In this document: positions 7,450 through 16,230 of the stretch, piece after piece | Position numbering within the stretch: position 1 is the stretch's first letter | Layout of the letters: the number at the start of each line of letters is the position of its first letter | NCBI GenBank assembly: GCA_947588675.1 | Contig: CANPYY010000012.1 | Span: forward strand, 1-64,000 | DNA length: 64,000 nucleotides | Reading direction: 5' to 3' | Source: an uncultured Lachnospiraceae bacterium | GTDB lineage: Bacteria; Bacillota; Clostridia; Lachnospirales; Lachnospiraceae | The notes under the pieces: model-generated | Database searches by the model: none | What the model was told of the DNA's origin: nothing | The model's input: the letters and a program-made list of their open reading frames with translations, nothing else | Program-made: the position numbers and the translations under genes

Positions 7450-9153
7450 CTATTTTTTAGTCTTTACTTTTTTAATATTACTCCAAGCACCGGACACCTT
7501 ATACTGAATTTTTCCAAACTTAAAGGCTCTGACTCTGATATAATATTTTTTCTTTGATTTCAGAACTAGTCTTTTCTTATTCTCAAGTTTACTGTATTCA
7601 TATTCCTTTGTTTTTTTCTTGAAATTCTTATTCCTTGAATATTGAATCTCATAACCATCGGCATCCTGAACTTTACTCCATTTTATTTTTACTACACCAT
7701 ATTTCTTTGCTTTGCATGATTTTAAATATACTGCTGCCGGCACCGAAACTTCCTGTTTAGTAAAATTATTATCCGGCAATGATTTGCTTGCCGGTATTCC
7801 TGTTGACTTTGCCGTTGGCTTTGCTGATGGTTTTGCTGATGGTTTTGCTGATGGTTTTGCTGATGGTTTTGCTGATGGTTTTACCGTCGATTTTACTACC
7901 GGCTTATATGTCGGAACCGGCGCCGGCGTACTTTTAACCTTGTTTGCATCTATAACTTTATAACACCGCCAGTTACCTCTGCCATCATAAGCATATATAT
8001 GTGTAGTATACAATCCCTTATAATTATCAAACGTTGAATAATTGATTCTGCAAGTCCATGTATTACCTGTGCCTGACCCATCAAGCCATGGACAGCCTTC
8101 ACTTGATTTATTTGAAGGCCACGTTGGAAACTGTACACGGCTGATATCCACATTATCAGTAACTTCACATGATATAGTATATCCGGTATTATCTATGTCA
8201 TATACCTGAATGTTTGACACGGTCGGCGGTTCATTATCATTTGCCCAGTTGACATTATAGCATGTAGAATTTCCCGCCTTGTCATAAGCATAAATATGTG
8301 TATGATATAATCCCTTATAATTATCAAATGTCGCATAGCTTATACGGCATGCCCAGGTGTTGGCTGCATTTCCTCCCACAGGCCATGGACACCCTTCGCT
8401 CGATTTATATGCAGGCCACGTCGGAAACTGTACTCTGTCAACGCCTACGTTATCAGTCACTTCACAATATACCGAATATCCGCTATCATCTATTTCGGTA
8501 ACTCTTACATTTGATATAACAGGCGGTGTAGTGTCTGTAACTGAAGAACCATATGTCGCAGCCCATGGAGCTGAGTATATTGTATATGACGACATACTGT
8601 TGGTGTTAATGGTCTTTCCCCAGTTAATCCTACAATTTCCGTTATAATTACATTCACCTAATGTCAGAACAGTTCCACTACGCCCTATTATCATTGCCCA
8701 ATGGGTGCCAATTGCATCTCCGCCGGTATATTTGATTACATCCCCTGCTTTTGCATTACCTACTGTAGTCTGTCCCCATGACGTATGAGTAGAGCCATAC
8801 AAATCATATGCCAGTTTTTTTGCAAAACCACAACATTGTATTGCACTTTGAAAACTATTACAATCATGTCCTCCTATACCCGCATTTGCAGTATGAGTAT
8901 CGCACGGTGTCCACGTATAACCGTCAGGATTATTACATGGGCCAACATGATCATAGCCTGAATATCCATGACCACTCTGAACCACATGATTCCAGTAAGC
9001 ACCATGCGGAAATTTTTTCTGCAGGTCAGTGATTGTTGCAGCTTTTGAGGTTACTGAATATACCGCTAACGTATATACAAAACCAAGAACTGTTAAACAT
9101 AATAGTTTTGCAGCAAATTTTCTTATTAAATATAAATATACATCTCTTTTCAT
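7450..9153 (-). CDS. Secreted CHAP/NlpC-like cysteine peptidase or amidase with two Bsp-like repeats
   Basis: A 567-residue exported protein. It has a signal peptide (KFAAKLLCLTVLGFVYTLAVYS), then a papain-like amidase domain with candidate Cys in QCCGFAKKLAYDLYG (about 107) and His in THWAMIIG (about 151). Two roughly 90-residue repeats containing VQFPTWP and SSEGCPW follow (about 210-385, GBS-Bsp-like). A KPSA tandem-repeat linker and a lysine-rich C-terminal FN3-like module complete it. It probably cleaves peptidoglycan peptides or amides at the cell wall. The ATG at 9153 is preferred over 9186 because it gives a cleaner signal peptide and avoids overlap with the PP2C gene. It is the last gene of the 23934-to-7450 operon, 20 nt after the PP2C gene. 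Confidence 0.8.
   Translation of the reverse strand: MKRDVYLYLIRKFAAKLLCLTVLGFVYTLAVYSVTSKAATITDLQKKFPHGAYWNHVVQSGHGYSGYDHVGPCNNPDGYTWTPCDTHTANAGIGGHDCNSFQSAIQCCGFAKKLAYDLYGSTHTSWGQTTVGNAKAGDVIKYTGGDAIGTHWAMIIGRSGTVLTLGECNYNGNCRINWGKTINTNSMSSYTIYSAPWAATYGSSVTDTTPPVISNVRVTEIDDSGYSVYCEVTDNVGVDRVQFPTWPAYKSSEGCPWPVGGNAANTWACRISYATFDNYKGLYHTHIYAYDKAGNSTCYNVNWANDNEPPTVSNIQVYDIDNTGYTISCEVTDNVDISRVQFPTWPSNKSSEGCPWLDGSGTGNTWTCRINYSTFDNYKGLYTTHIYAYDGRGNWRCYKVIDANKVKSTPAPVPTYKPVVKSTVKPSAKPSAKPSAKPSAKPSAKPTAKSTGIPASKSLPDNNFTKQEVSVPAAVYLKSCKAKKYGVVKIKWSKVQDADGYEIQYSRNKNFKKKTKEYEYSKLENKKRLVLKSKKKYYIRVRAFKFGKIQYKVSGAWSNIKKVKTKK
7820..7884 (-). repeat. 12-bp tandem repeat encoding KPSA linker
   Basis: About five near-identical 12-bp units (GCTGATGGTTTT on the plus strand) encode a Lys-Pro-Ser-Ala linker between the catalytic/Bsp part and the C-terminal module. 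Unit-number changes would stay in frame, so linker length could vary between strains. Confidence 0.85.
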
Positions 9154-9173
9154 ATCAATCCCAATCCTTTCAA

Positions 9174-9917
9174 TTACATATTCCAAATTGCAATCGCAGA
9201 ATAATTATCCATATTTTTCTCTTTTCCATTATCTGCTACTTCCTTTTCCATCCTGTCAAGCCAATCTTTAACATTTTCGGAAACATTAAGCAACTCGCAC
9301 ATTCTGTCTTCATTTATTAATTCCCAGAATCCATCTGAACACAATAAAAACGCCTGATATTCCGATACATTTAACGGTCCTTCAATTGAACTCATACCTA
9401 TTTTCTCAACACCTCCCAAAGCATTTAAAAGCTTATTCCTGTCAGGATGATTTCTTATTTCTGACTCTGATATTTTCCCGGCGCGGAAAAGCATTTCTAC
9501 AACACTGTGATCATGCGTTCTGGAACTGACTAACGAATTACTGAATGTATATACCCGTGAATCTCCTATATGCCCTATGTACGCATATTCCTTATCCATT
9601 ATAAGTACCGCCGCCGTTGTCTTTAATTTATTTGGACAATTCATACTTTTTTGCATGTACATAAGTTCTGACTGCACATTATCAAAAAATTTTTCAATTA
9701 AAGAACTATTTAATATGTTATTATTTGATATAAGATAATCTTCTGGTATTTTTTCAAATAATTCAGTTGTTTTTAGCGAAGCCAAATCACCAAAACCGTG
9801 TCCCCCCAGTCCATCACACACTATGAAACCATAACAGTTTTTATCAGAAAAAAAACCTATGGAATCCTCATTTACGCTACGACTGCCTCTATCCGTCAGG
9901 TATGCATATTTAATCAT
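9174..9917 (-). CDS. PP2C-family (PPM) Ser/Thr protein phosphatase
   Basis: A 247-residue soluble Mg/Mn-dependent phosphatase of the Stp1/PrpC type, expected to reverse phosphorylation by the Ser/Thr kinases of the same operon. Metal-ligand motifs are GSRSVNEDSIG (about residues 9-19), VCDGLGGHGFGD (about 33-44), YIGHIGDSRVY (about 113-123) and LCSDGFWE, all with their aspartates intact. The ORF extends to a TTG at 9932; the ATG at 9917 matches the family N-terminus (MIKYAYLTDRG). It is 29 nt downstream of the ABC-2 permease and 20 nt upstream of the secreted peptidase gene. Confidence 0.92.
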   Translation of the reverse strand: MIKYAYLTDRGSRSVNEDSIGFFSDKNCYGFIVCDGLGGHGFGDLASLKTTELFEKIPEDYLISNNNILNSSLIEKFFDNVQSELMYMQKSMNCPNKLKTTAAVLIMDKEYAYIGHIGDSRVYTFSNSLVSSRTHDHSVVEMLFRAGKISESEIRNHPDRNKLLNALGGVEKIGMSSIEGPLNVSEYQAFLLCSDGFWELINEDRMCELLNVSENVKDWLDRMEKEVADNGKEKNMDNYSAIAIWNM

Positions 9918-9946
9918 AATAACACCACTCAAAATAAAATTTTTGA

Positions 9947-10828
9947 TTATCTTTTGTCATAATCTACACGTTTTAAAAATAATATTCCGATGAATCCATA
10001 GGCTGCGCTGTACCAAATCAACACAAGCCATGACATTGCAATATGCTGAACTGATGAATCATACTCCATTTCATATTCCTGCTCTAACCCCAGTTCTTTC
10101 CAACTGCTTATATTTTCATCTGACTCTGAAGCTTCGTTATATTTTTCTATAGTATCTTTTGTCGGAATTTCGTTAATATCTGCTGAACTTAATATCGCAG
10201 TCTGTCCCCATTTACTTATAGTAAGCTGTTTCAATGCTTCTGCCCCTCCGGAAAGCGGAAACATCATGCCTGCCATAACAAGCTGTACTATAAGTACAAA
10301 AGGCATTACCGTCATTGCTGCATTTTCTGTCTTTACAATACATGACACCATGAGTCCAAGTGCATCTGAGCAGAATATAACCAAAACAAATGATATAAAA
10401 AACTCAAAACCAACCCACACAAATACAACCCCTCGGTTTGGAAAATCCCTGAAAATATCAAATACCACGGTAAGGATAACTGCCTCACAGACGCACAACA
10501 CAAATTCATATATCATATGTGCAACAATATAAGAGGAAATATGAAGTCCCGTCCTGTGTTCTCTTTTTATAATATCCCTTTCCCTGCATACAGACTGTAT
10601 TGAATTAAACAATCCGACCCAGATACATCCGCAAATCATTGCAAATACTCCCGTCTTGGTGCTTTCATTTACCGAAAACGTATTATCACCAATGACCCAT
10701 GCAAGTATTGTTGATATTATCAATGTGCTTACAAGCGATTTCCAGCCTTTTTCATTTATAAAAACCCTGAAACATTTACCAACATATATTTTTATCTGTC
10801 CTATTCTTCCAATACGTGATTCATTCAT
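9947..10828 (-). CDS. ABC-2 type transporter permease
   Basis: A 293-residue membrane protein with an N-terminal cytoplasmic stretch and about six hydrophobic helices in the ABC2-membrane pattern (including TLIISTILAWVIGDN, ICGCIWVGLFNSIQSV and ALGLMVSCIVKTENAAM). The RERDIIKREHRTGLHISSYI segment is typical of ABCG/White-like exporters. It begins directly after the FHA-ABC ATPase stop (GGAGAA spans the junction), so the two form an exporter. A charged extracytoplasmic loop before the final helix is unusually acidic. The cargo is unknown; the two secreted DUF6273 proteins have Sec signals and do not obviously need it. Confidence 0.88.
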   Translation of the reverse strand: MNESRIGRIGQIKIYVGKCFRVFINEKGWKSLVSTLIISTILAWVIGDNTFSVNESTKTGVFAMICGCIWVGLFNSIQSVCRERDIIKREHRTGLHISSYIVAHMIYEFVLCVCEAVILTVVFDIFRDFPNRGVVFVWVGFEFFISFVLVIFCSDALGLMVSCIVKTENAAMTVMPFVLIVQLVMAGMMFPLSGGAEALKQLTISKWGQTAILSSADINEIPTKDTIEKYNEASESDENISSWKELGLEQEYEMEYDSSVQHIAMSWLVLIWYSAAYGFIGILFLKRVDYDKR

Positions 10829-10830
10829 TT

Positions 10831-12384
10831 TTATTCTCCAATATTTATAGAATTATATTTGTCTATATAATAATCCGACAGGCCCTCTCCGTTTTCATCT
10901 TTGCGGTTTATCCTCTTAACAATCCCTGAAAAAGATGAAACTTCAAAAAACTTAAATGCGTCATTAACAGTTCCGTAAAAAGCCAGATGTCCGCTATTAT
11001 CCAAACTGCTTTTAGCCAATACTATTACTTTATCAAACAAGTCTGACGCGCGTTCCGGACTGTGCGTAATAACCATAACGATTTTACCCCTGTCTGCAAT
11101 TCCTCTTAAATTTTCCATAAGTCCCCGTCCCATAATGTCATCCAGCCCGGAATCAGGTTCATCCAGGAAAAATAAGCTGGGATTTGCTATAAACTCAACT
11201 GCAATACTAAGTCTTTTTCGCTGTCCGCCGCTGAGTTTTGAAACAAGCGAATCTCTTTCCCTCGATAGCCCAAATTCATTCAATATATTATTGATTCTTT
11301 CTTCACGTTTTTCATCTTTCATTCGTTTTGGCAATTTCATTCTTGCGGCATTCGACAGTGTATCGTAAACCGTATCACTATTACGTAGAAGGTCCTGCTG
11401 CGGTACAAACCCTATCTCATACTTCATCTGCTCATATTCCTCATAAATATCGGTATCACGATATGTGATTTTCCCATCTGCCTTTTCATATCCCATTACC
11501 GCATTGATAAAAGTAGTTTTTCCCGCACCTGACCCGCCAAGGATAAGAACCATTTCTCCATTATTTACAGTCATTCTGATATCCTGCAAAAGCATCATTT
11601 TTTTGAATCTTTGAACAACGCTGCGTTCAACTATATTTATGCTAAGCTGTCCTCCGGAAGTCTGTCTGCTTGAAACAGCTTCTTTGCAAACAGCAGGCGC
11701 ATCGGAAACCATACAGCCGCCGGAGCAAATAAGTTTGTCGCCAAGAAATATAAAATACACATCCGCAATCCTTATCACATCAAATACGGACAAATAACGC
11801 GGACTTGTTATCCTTTTCCCATTTAACAACACTCCATTTGTACTTTTATGGTCTATAACAGCCCATCCGCTGCCTGAAAGAAAAAATGAAACATGTTTTT
11901 GCGAAATAAATTCATTATCAATTGCCACACCTGAAGCAACTGTTCTTCCAACGGCAAGTTCTGCCATAGTATCCGAAAGCGTGATACTATGCCAGTTAAA
12001 CTTTACTTTACTTTTGGTAAACAGAGCTATTGTTTTATCCCGTCCTACAATTTCTGACTGCCTGACCTCAAAGGAAATAATATCTCCGTCACTTAGCTGT
12101 ACTGCCTGTTCATTTGTTTTCCCATATAACTTACCATTTACATATGTACCATTTGTACTCCCAAGATCTCTGTATAAATAGCGGTCTTCTGACAGAACAA
12201 TTTCTCCGTGTCTTCTTGATACTATTGGTGAATTAATCATAATATCGCATTGGCTCTGTGTTGAATATCTTCCGATAACCGTAATATATTTTAGAGCATA
12301 TGAACCTGCAAGTCCGTCTCTGTTAAATAAATGCACTACAGCTTCACCATCAGAATCAGGTGAATACAATACCGTCTTATCCAT
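10831..12384 (-). CDS. FHA-FHA-ABC transporter ATPase (ABCG/White-like)
   Basis: A 517-residue cytoplasmic protein with two forkhead-associated domains (about residues 25-95 with RYSTQSQCDI...SPIVSRRHGEI and GSTNGTYVNG, and 128-205 with ISQKHVSFF and KSTNGVLLNG). A complete ABC ATPase follows (about 245-455: GGSGAGKTT Walker A, LSGGQRKRLSIA signature, LFFLDEPDSGLDD Walker B). FHA domains bind phosphothreonine, so transport by its permease partner is probably gated by the operon's kinases. The start is the ATG at 12384 with GGAGG upstream, overlapping the LRR-kinase stop by 8 nt (translational coupling); the ORF-track start at 12456 lies inside that gene. Confidence 0.92.
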   Translation of the reverse strand: MDKTVLYSPDSDGEAVVHLFNRDGLAGSYALKYITVIGRYSTQSQCDIMINSPIVSRRHGEIVLSEDRYLYRDLGSTNGTYVNGKLYGKTNEQAVQLSDGDIISFEVRQSEIVGRDKTIALFTKSKVKFNWHSITLSDTMAELAVGRTVASGVAIDNEFISQKHVSFFLSGSGWAVIDHKSTNGVLLNGKRITSPRYLSVFDVIRIADVYFIFLGDKLICSGGCMVSDAPAVCKEAVSSRQTSGGQLSINIVERSVVQRFKKMMLLQDIRMTVNNGEMVLILGGSGAGKTTFINAVMGYEKADGKITYRDTDIYEEYEQMKYEIGFVPQQDLLRNSDTVYDTLSNAARMKLPKRMKDEKREERINNILNEFGLSRERDSLVSKLSGGQRKRLSIAVEFIANPSLFFLDEPDSGLDDIMGRGLMENLRGIADRGKIVMVITHSPERASDLFDKVIVLAKSSLDNSGHLAFYGTVNDAFKFFEVSSFSGIVKRINRKDENGEGLSDYYIDKYNSINIGE

Positions 12385-14962
12385 TATTTTCCTCCGTTTC
12401 GTCAGAATCATATGCCATAGGGGCATCAAAGGTATATGCATCAAAGCCCATTCCACGCAGAGTTTCTACCTGCTGTTCATTTACCCCGTAAATACTTACT
12501 CTTACGCCGTCTAATTTTAATGTCTGCCAGTCAATCATTTCATTATAACTGATATCAAGTCTTGCTATTCCTTTATAACCATATTCAGGATGTAGCGAAA
12601 TGCCTGAAAAATCATAAACAGGATTACCAATTAAATCTAAATTACATAATCTTGTATTAGAAGCAAGCGGCGTGATATCTGATATATCGTTATCGCTCAA
12701 ATCCAGATTCCATAGTTCTGTCTTATCTGCTAATGCAGATATATTGCTAATATTATTTTTGTTCAATATAACATCGCTTAAAGGACAACCTGCAAGAATT
12801 GAAATATCCGAAATCTTATTTTGTCCTGCATGAAATGTTTCCAACCTGGCAGCGCCTGATAAGAAGCTTACGTCATCAATACCATCATTCATACATGAAA
12901 GAGCTGTAACTGATTCAGGAATAGTAATGGTCTGCGTATTAAGCCCCGAAACAGAATCCATATCCAAAATTATAAGATTTTGATACGTCCCGATTATACT
13001 TATATCAGAAACATTGGTTTCATTAATATGTAAAAAGTGAAGTCCCGTAAGGTTGTTTAAACATGATATGTCCTTTGTCTTTGTCTTATTCAGATTCAGC
13101 GTGGTCAGATTCGTAAGATTATTCAACGGTGAAACATCTGTAATATCGGTATTTCCCTCAAGAGATAATTCTTTTAATTTAGTAAGCTCACCTATAACCT
13201 TTACATCATTATCATCCATAAAACAATTTTTTATAATAAGCTTTTCAAGATTTTTAAGTTCTTTTAATTTGGCAATATCATTATCATTTACGATATCATA
13301 AGAAATTGTTACACTATCTGCATTTTTCGTTATATGTTTATCCCCGATAGTAATAGTATTAAAACTTTTAAATATAACTAAAATGATAGCCATAACAAGC
13401 AATGCCGCAATAACGCAACCGCATATTTTTAATCTCCGTAAAAGTTTTTTATGTTCCAGACGAGGATAATAAAAATATCCCATAAAAGCCGCAATGGCAA
13501 GAGCATCTATTATACAAATCATCTGAATATCATAATTATAAACAATTAAAATATCATTAATCCCACTATTAACAACAATATCAAGCAGCATAGACGATAC
13601 TATCCATGCCACTATAACAATCATTACAACACTGATTGCAAAGCAAACCTTATTTGGTTTTCTTTCTTTATTATTGATATAAGGGTAATACTTTCTTCCT
13701 GACAAAAAGGTCACGCCAACAAATATTGCTAGTATTATAAAACAAATAAATAAAAATACTCCCCCGGTAAAAGCCTGAGCCTGGATTCCAAATAATATAA
13801 ACGACAACATAAAAAGTGAAATCAATCCCGTAATTGTTGAAATCACCAAACCCGACTTTTGAGGCTGCATTAAGGGTTCTTGATTTTCCCGCACAGGCGC
13901 TTTTCTCTCCGGAGTTTCTGCAACCGGTTTTTCTGTTTTATTTACCGGCTTATCGGCATTTGGTGTCTGCCTGCTTATCTTCTGCATGTCAGGATTATTA
14001 CTAAAATACATATCGCCTGAAACCGTAACTTCACTGTCATCAAATTCGGTTTGCACATTATTTTCCGTATTTCCTTCCATACACGCTTTCTGCAAATCTT
14101 CTATTGATTGGAAACGGTTTTCCTGTTGTATCGCCATGCCTTTTAAAACAATATTATCCTGCTCTTTTGATATATCAGAATTTATGGATGACGGAGCTGC
14201 AAGTTCATCTTTAAATATTCTGTTCATTGCATCATCAGGAGTAACACCTGTAATAAGCTTATACATAGTAGCCGCTAAGGCATATACATCTGTCCATGGT
14301 CCCTGTCTGCCTTTTGTCCTGTATTGTTCTTCCGGGGCATAACCCGGCTTTAACATAATAGACAGGCTTTTTTCATCCGTTCCTACTACATTTCTTGCCG
14401 CTCCAAAATCAAGCAATTTTACAACGCCGTCACTAAGAACCATAATATTGGATGGACTTATATCACGGTGAATCAATCCCTGCTCATGTATTTTAGATAA
14501 AGCGCTCATTATCGGCGAAAGCATTTCAAACGCTTTTTCAAAAGACATAACACCCTTTTGTTCCAGATACTCTTTCAAATCAATTCCGCAAAGATATTCC
14601 ATTACAATATATGCCGTATTATTTTCAGAAAAAAAATCCCGTACTGAAACAATATTCGGATTGTTTGCAAACTTAGCTAACGTTCTGGCTTCTTTAAGGA
14701 AATTTTCTTTACCTTTTTCAAAATCTGCCTGGGCATTCCCAACATTAACCGTAACTTCCGCAGAAACAGCACTGTTTCTGTTTACAATGCCTGACGGAAA
14801 ATATTCCTTAACTGCTATTTTCATATCCAGATTAATATCCTGCCCTATGTATGTAATTCCAAATCCACCTTCACCTAAAACCGCGCCTATCTCATATTTA
14901 CCATTTAAAACCGTGCCCGGGCTCAAATGGTGCGGTGCATACATGTATTCATGTTGTTCCAT
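12377..14962 (-). CDS. Receptor-like Ser/Thr kinase with extracellular leucine-rich repeats
   Basis: An 861-residue protein with an N-terminal kinase domain (about 20-290). It has a glycine loop GEGGFGITY, VK lysine in MKIAVKEYFP, catalytic HRDISPSN (about 165), DFG in LLDFGAAR, and the APEEQY activation-segment end. A disordered acidic/proline linker (to about 365) and five hydrophobic helices (about 370-550) follow, then about ten 22-residue leucine-rich repeats of internalin type (NLTNLTTLNLN, LDLSDNDISDITPL) to about 840. Five membrane spans put the LRR domain outside, giving an inside-out mirror of plant LRR receptor kinases. It is translationally coupled to the FHA-ABC gene, the obvious phospho-target candidate. 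Ligand unknown. Confidence 0.93.
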   Translation of the reverse strand: MEQHEYMYAPHHLSPGTVLNGKYEIGAVLGEGGFGITYIGQDINLDMKIAVKEYFPSGIVNRNSAVSAEVTVNVGNAQADFEKGKENFLKEARTLAKFANNPNIVSVRDFFSENNTAYIVMEYLCGIDLKEYLEQKGVMSFEKAFEMLSPIMSALSKIHEQGLIHRDISPSNIMVLSDGVVKLLDFGAARNVVGTDEKSLSIMLKPGYAPEEQYRTKGRQGPWTDVYALAATMYKLITGVTPDDAMNRIFKDELAAPSSINSDISKEQDNIVLKGMAIQQENRFQSIEDLQKACMEGNTENNVQTEFDDSEVTVSGDMYFSNNPDMQKISRQTPNADKPVNKTEKPVAETPERKAPVRENQEPLMQPQKSGLVISTITGLISLFMLSFILFGIQAQAFTGGVFLFICFIILAIFVGVTFLSGRKYYPYINNKERKPNKVCFAISVVMIVIVAWIVSSMLLDIVVNSGINDILIVYNYDIQMICIIDALAIAAFMGYFYYPRLEHKKLLRRLKICGCVIAALLVMAIILVIFKSFNTITIGDKHITKNADSVTISYDIVNDNDIAKLKELKNLEKLIIKNCFMDDNDVKVIGELTKLKELSLEGNTDITDVSPLNNLTNLTTLNLNKTKTKDISCLNNLTGLHFLHINETNVSDISIIGTYQNLIILDMDSVSGLNTQTITIPESVTALSCMNDGIDDVSFLSGAARLETFHAGQNKISDISILAGCPLSDVILNKNNISNISALADKTELWNLDLSDNDISDITPLASNTRLCNLDLIGNPVYDFSGISLHPEYGYKGIARLDISYNEMIDWQTLKLDGVRVSIYGVNEQQVETLRGMGFDAYTFDAPMAYDSDETEENNG

Positions 14963-15003
14963 ACCTATTATCCCTTCTCATAGCTGATTGGTTTTTATTT
15001 GTT

Positions 15004-15492
15004 TTATTCTACTTTTCTCCACACATCAGATACATATTGACTTCCATCATCCGCAGTACGTTTCCAAGTCATTATAGAATCTGATATTTCTATAGAAAAT
15101 TCATCAACATTTCCATATCCATATTCACTATTATAAAACATTGTTAAATTATTTCCTGATAATTTATATGTACCAATATTTTCATCTTTCCAACTATTAA
15201 TATACCACCCTCCATTACTGTCAAATGTAATGGTTCCATCTCCTTCCCAGGTACCTACTATTCTGTTTTTATGTTTACCAATAAAAATTACTGCTATAAT
15301 TATCAGAATAATAATTATTACTGCTATAATTCCTGCCTTTGGAATCTTTCTCTTTAACCTGACTGCCTGTTCAGGTGATGCAACAGTTCCCATTCCGCCT
15401 ACTGCAGAAGCAGATAAAGGTTGTCCGCACCTGTTGCAGAACCCTGCGCTGTCAGCATTAGCAGCTCCACATGATCTGCAATATTTTGACAT
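15004..15492 (-). CDS. Zinc-ribbon membrane protein with lipocalin-like extracellular domain
   Basis: A 162-residue protein. The N-terminal double-CxxC zinc ribbon is YCRSCGAANAD...FCNRCG (about residues 5-23). A basic linker, one membrane helix (AGIIAVIIIILIIIAVIFIG, about 50-69) and a small beta-rich outer domain with GTWEGDGTITF and WYINSWKDENIGTYKL follow; the last looks like a DUF5640/lipocalin-like barrel. The ATG at 15492 follows AAGGA by 8 nt. It lies between the LRR kinase (41 nt downstream) and another zinc-ribbon protein (18 nt upstream). A signalling or sensing role is inferred only from context. Confidence 0.75.
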   Translation of the reverse strand: MSKYCRSCGAANADSAGFCNRCGQPLSASAVGGMGTVASPEQAVRLKRKIPKAGIIAVIIIILIIIAVIFIGKHKNRIVGTWEGDGTITFDSNGGWYINSWKDENIGTYKLSGNNLTMFYNSEYGYGNVDEFSIEISDSIMTWKRTADDGSQYVSDVWRKVE

Positions 15493-15510
15493 TTTAATCA
15501 TCCTTTCGCT

Positions 15511-16176
15511 TTAATTAGTAAACATATGTTTACGCTTATTAAAATATATGTAACTTAAAACTACTAATACTATAGTTCCCATCCAAATACCCGTCATTTG
15601 TGAAAAACCACTACTTCCTAAATCAGAAAAAGACACCTCAAGCACACTCATTTGTATTATAAAATGTAATGTATTTATAACGGGACTTACTATATAATAA
15701 GCCAGTAATAATACAATTGAATTAGACTTAAATCCTGCCAGTTGTTTGCGTACATACAATACTCCAAACAAAGCATATGCAATCCAAATAATACCAACAG
15801 TTATGTCCGTTCCTTTTAAAGCAGGAACTGTTTCATATAAAACCGATGCATCAATTTCAAGCCCATATATATCTCCTGTCATGGTTCTTATTGCCGTAAT
15901 TACTGCAAAGAAACCTGAAAAAAACAATTGAAAATATATTACGAATTTATACCATTTCATTGACAGATTCGGTTGAAAATTATTATAATTCTGCGAATAA
16001 TTATCAGTTTCACTTTGGTAATTAGTTTGTTGTTGGTAATTATTCATTCCCGATGAATAATTACTTGTTGCCTGCGAGTTATACCTTTCACTTTGACTAT
16101 CTAAAACGGCGCCACACATAGGACAAAACTTTGATTGTGGATTTTCTATTTGCTTACCACAGTTTGAACAATACAT
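15511..16176 (-). CDS. Zinc-ribbon polytopic membrane protein
   Basis: A 221-residue protein with an N-terminal zinc ribbon (MYCSNCGKQ...KFCPMCGAVLD). A Gln/Asn/Tyr/Ser-rich low-complexity linker (about 27-70) precedes four to five hydrophobic helices to the C-terminus. No catalytic motif is visible. It belongs to the run of four consecutive zinc-ribbon membrane proteins in this operon and shares only the ribbon with its neighbours. The Q/N-rich linker is unlike typical cytoplasmic linkers and might mediate assembly. Function unknown. Confidence 0.72.
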   Translation of the reverse strand: MYCSNCGKQIENPQSKFCPMCGAVLDSQSERYNSQATSNYSSGMNNYQQQTNYQSETDNYSQNYNNFQPNLSMKWYKFVIYFQLFFSGFFAVITAIRTMTGDIYGLEIDASVLYETVPALKGTDITVGIIWIAYALFGVLYVRKQLAGFKSNSIVLLLAYYIVSPVINTLHFIIQMSVLEVSFSDLGSSGFSQMTGIWMGTIVLVVLSYIYFNKRKHMFTN

Positions 16177-16230
16177 ACATCTCTCTCCTATTCTTTTTTT
16201 TAATTTATAATAATATAGTTATCCTATACA

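Noticed and set aside
7712-7963. Plus-strand ORF with FADGFADG repeats
   Set aside because: Antisense of the KPSA tandem repeat in the secreted amidase; no ribosome site or family resemblance.
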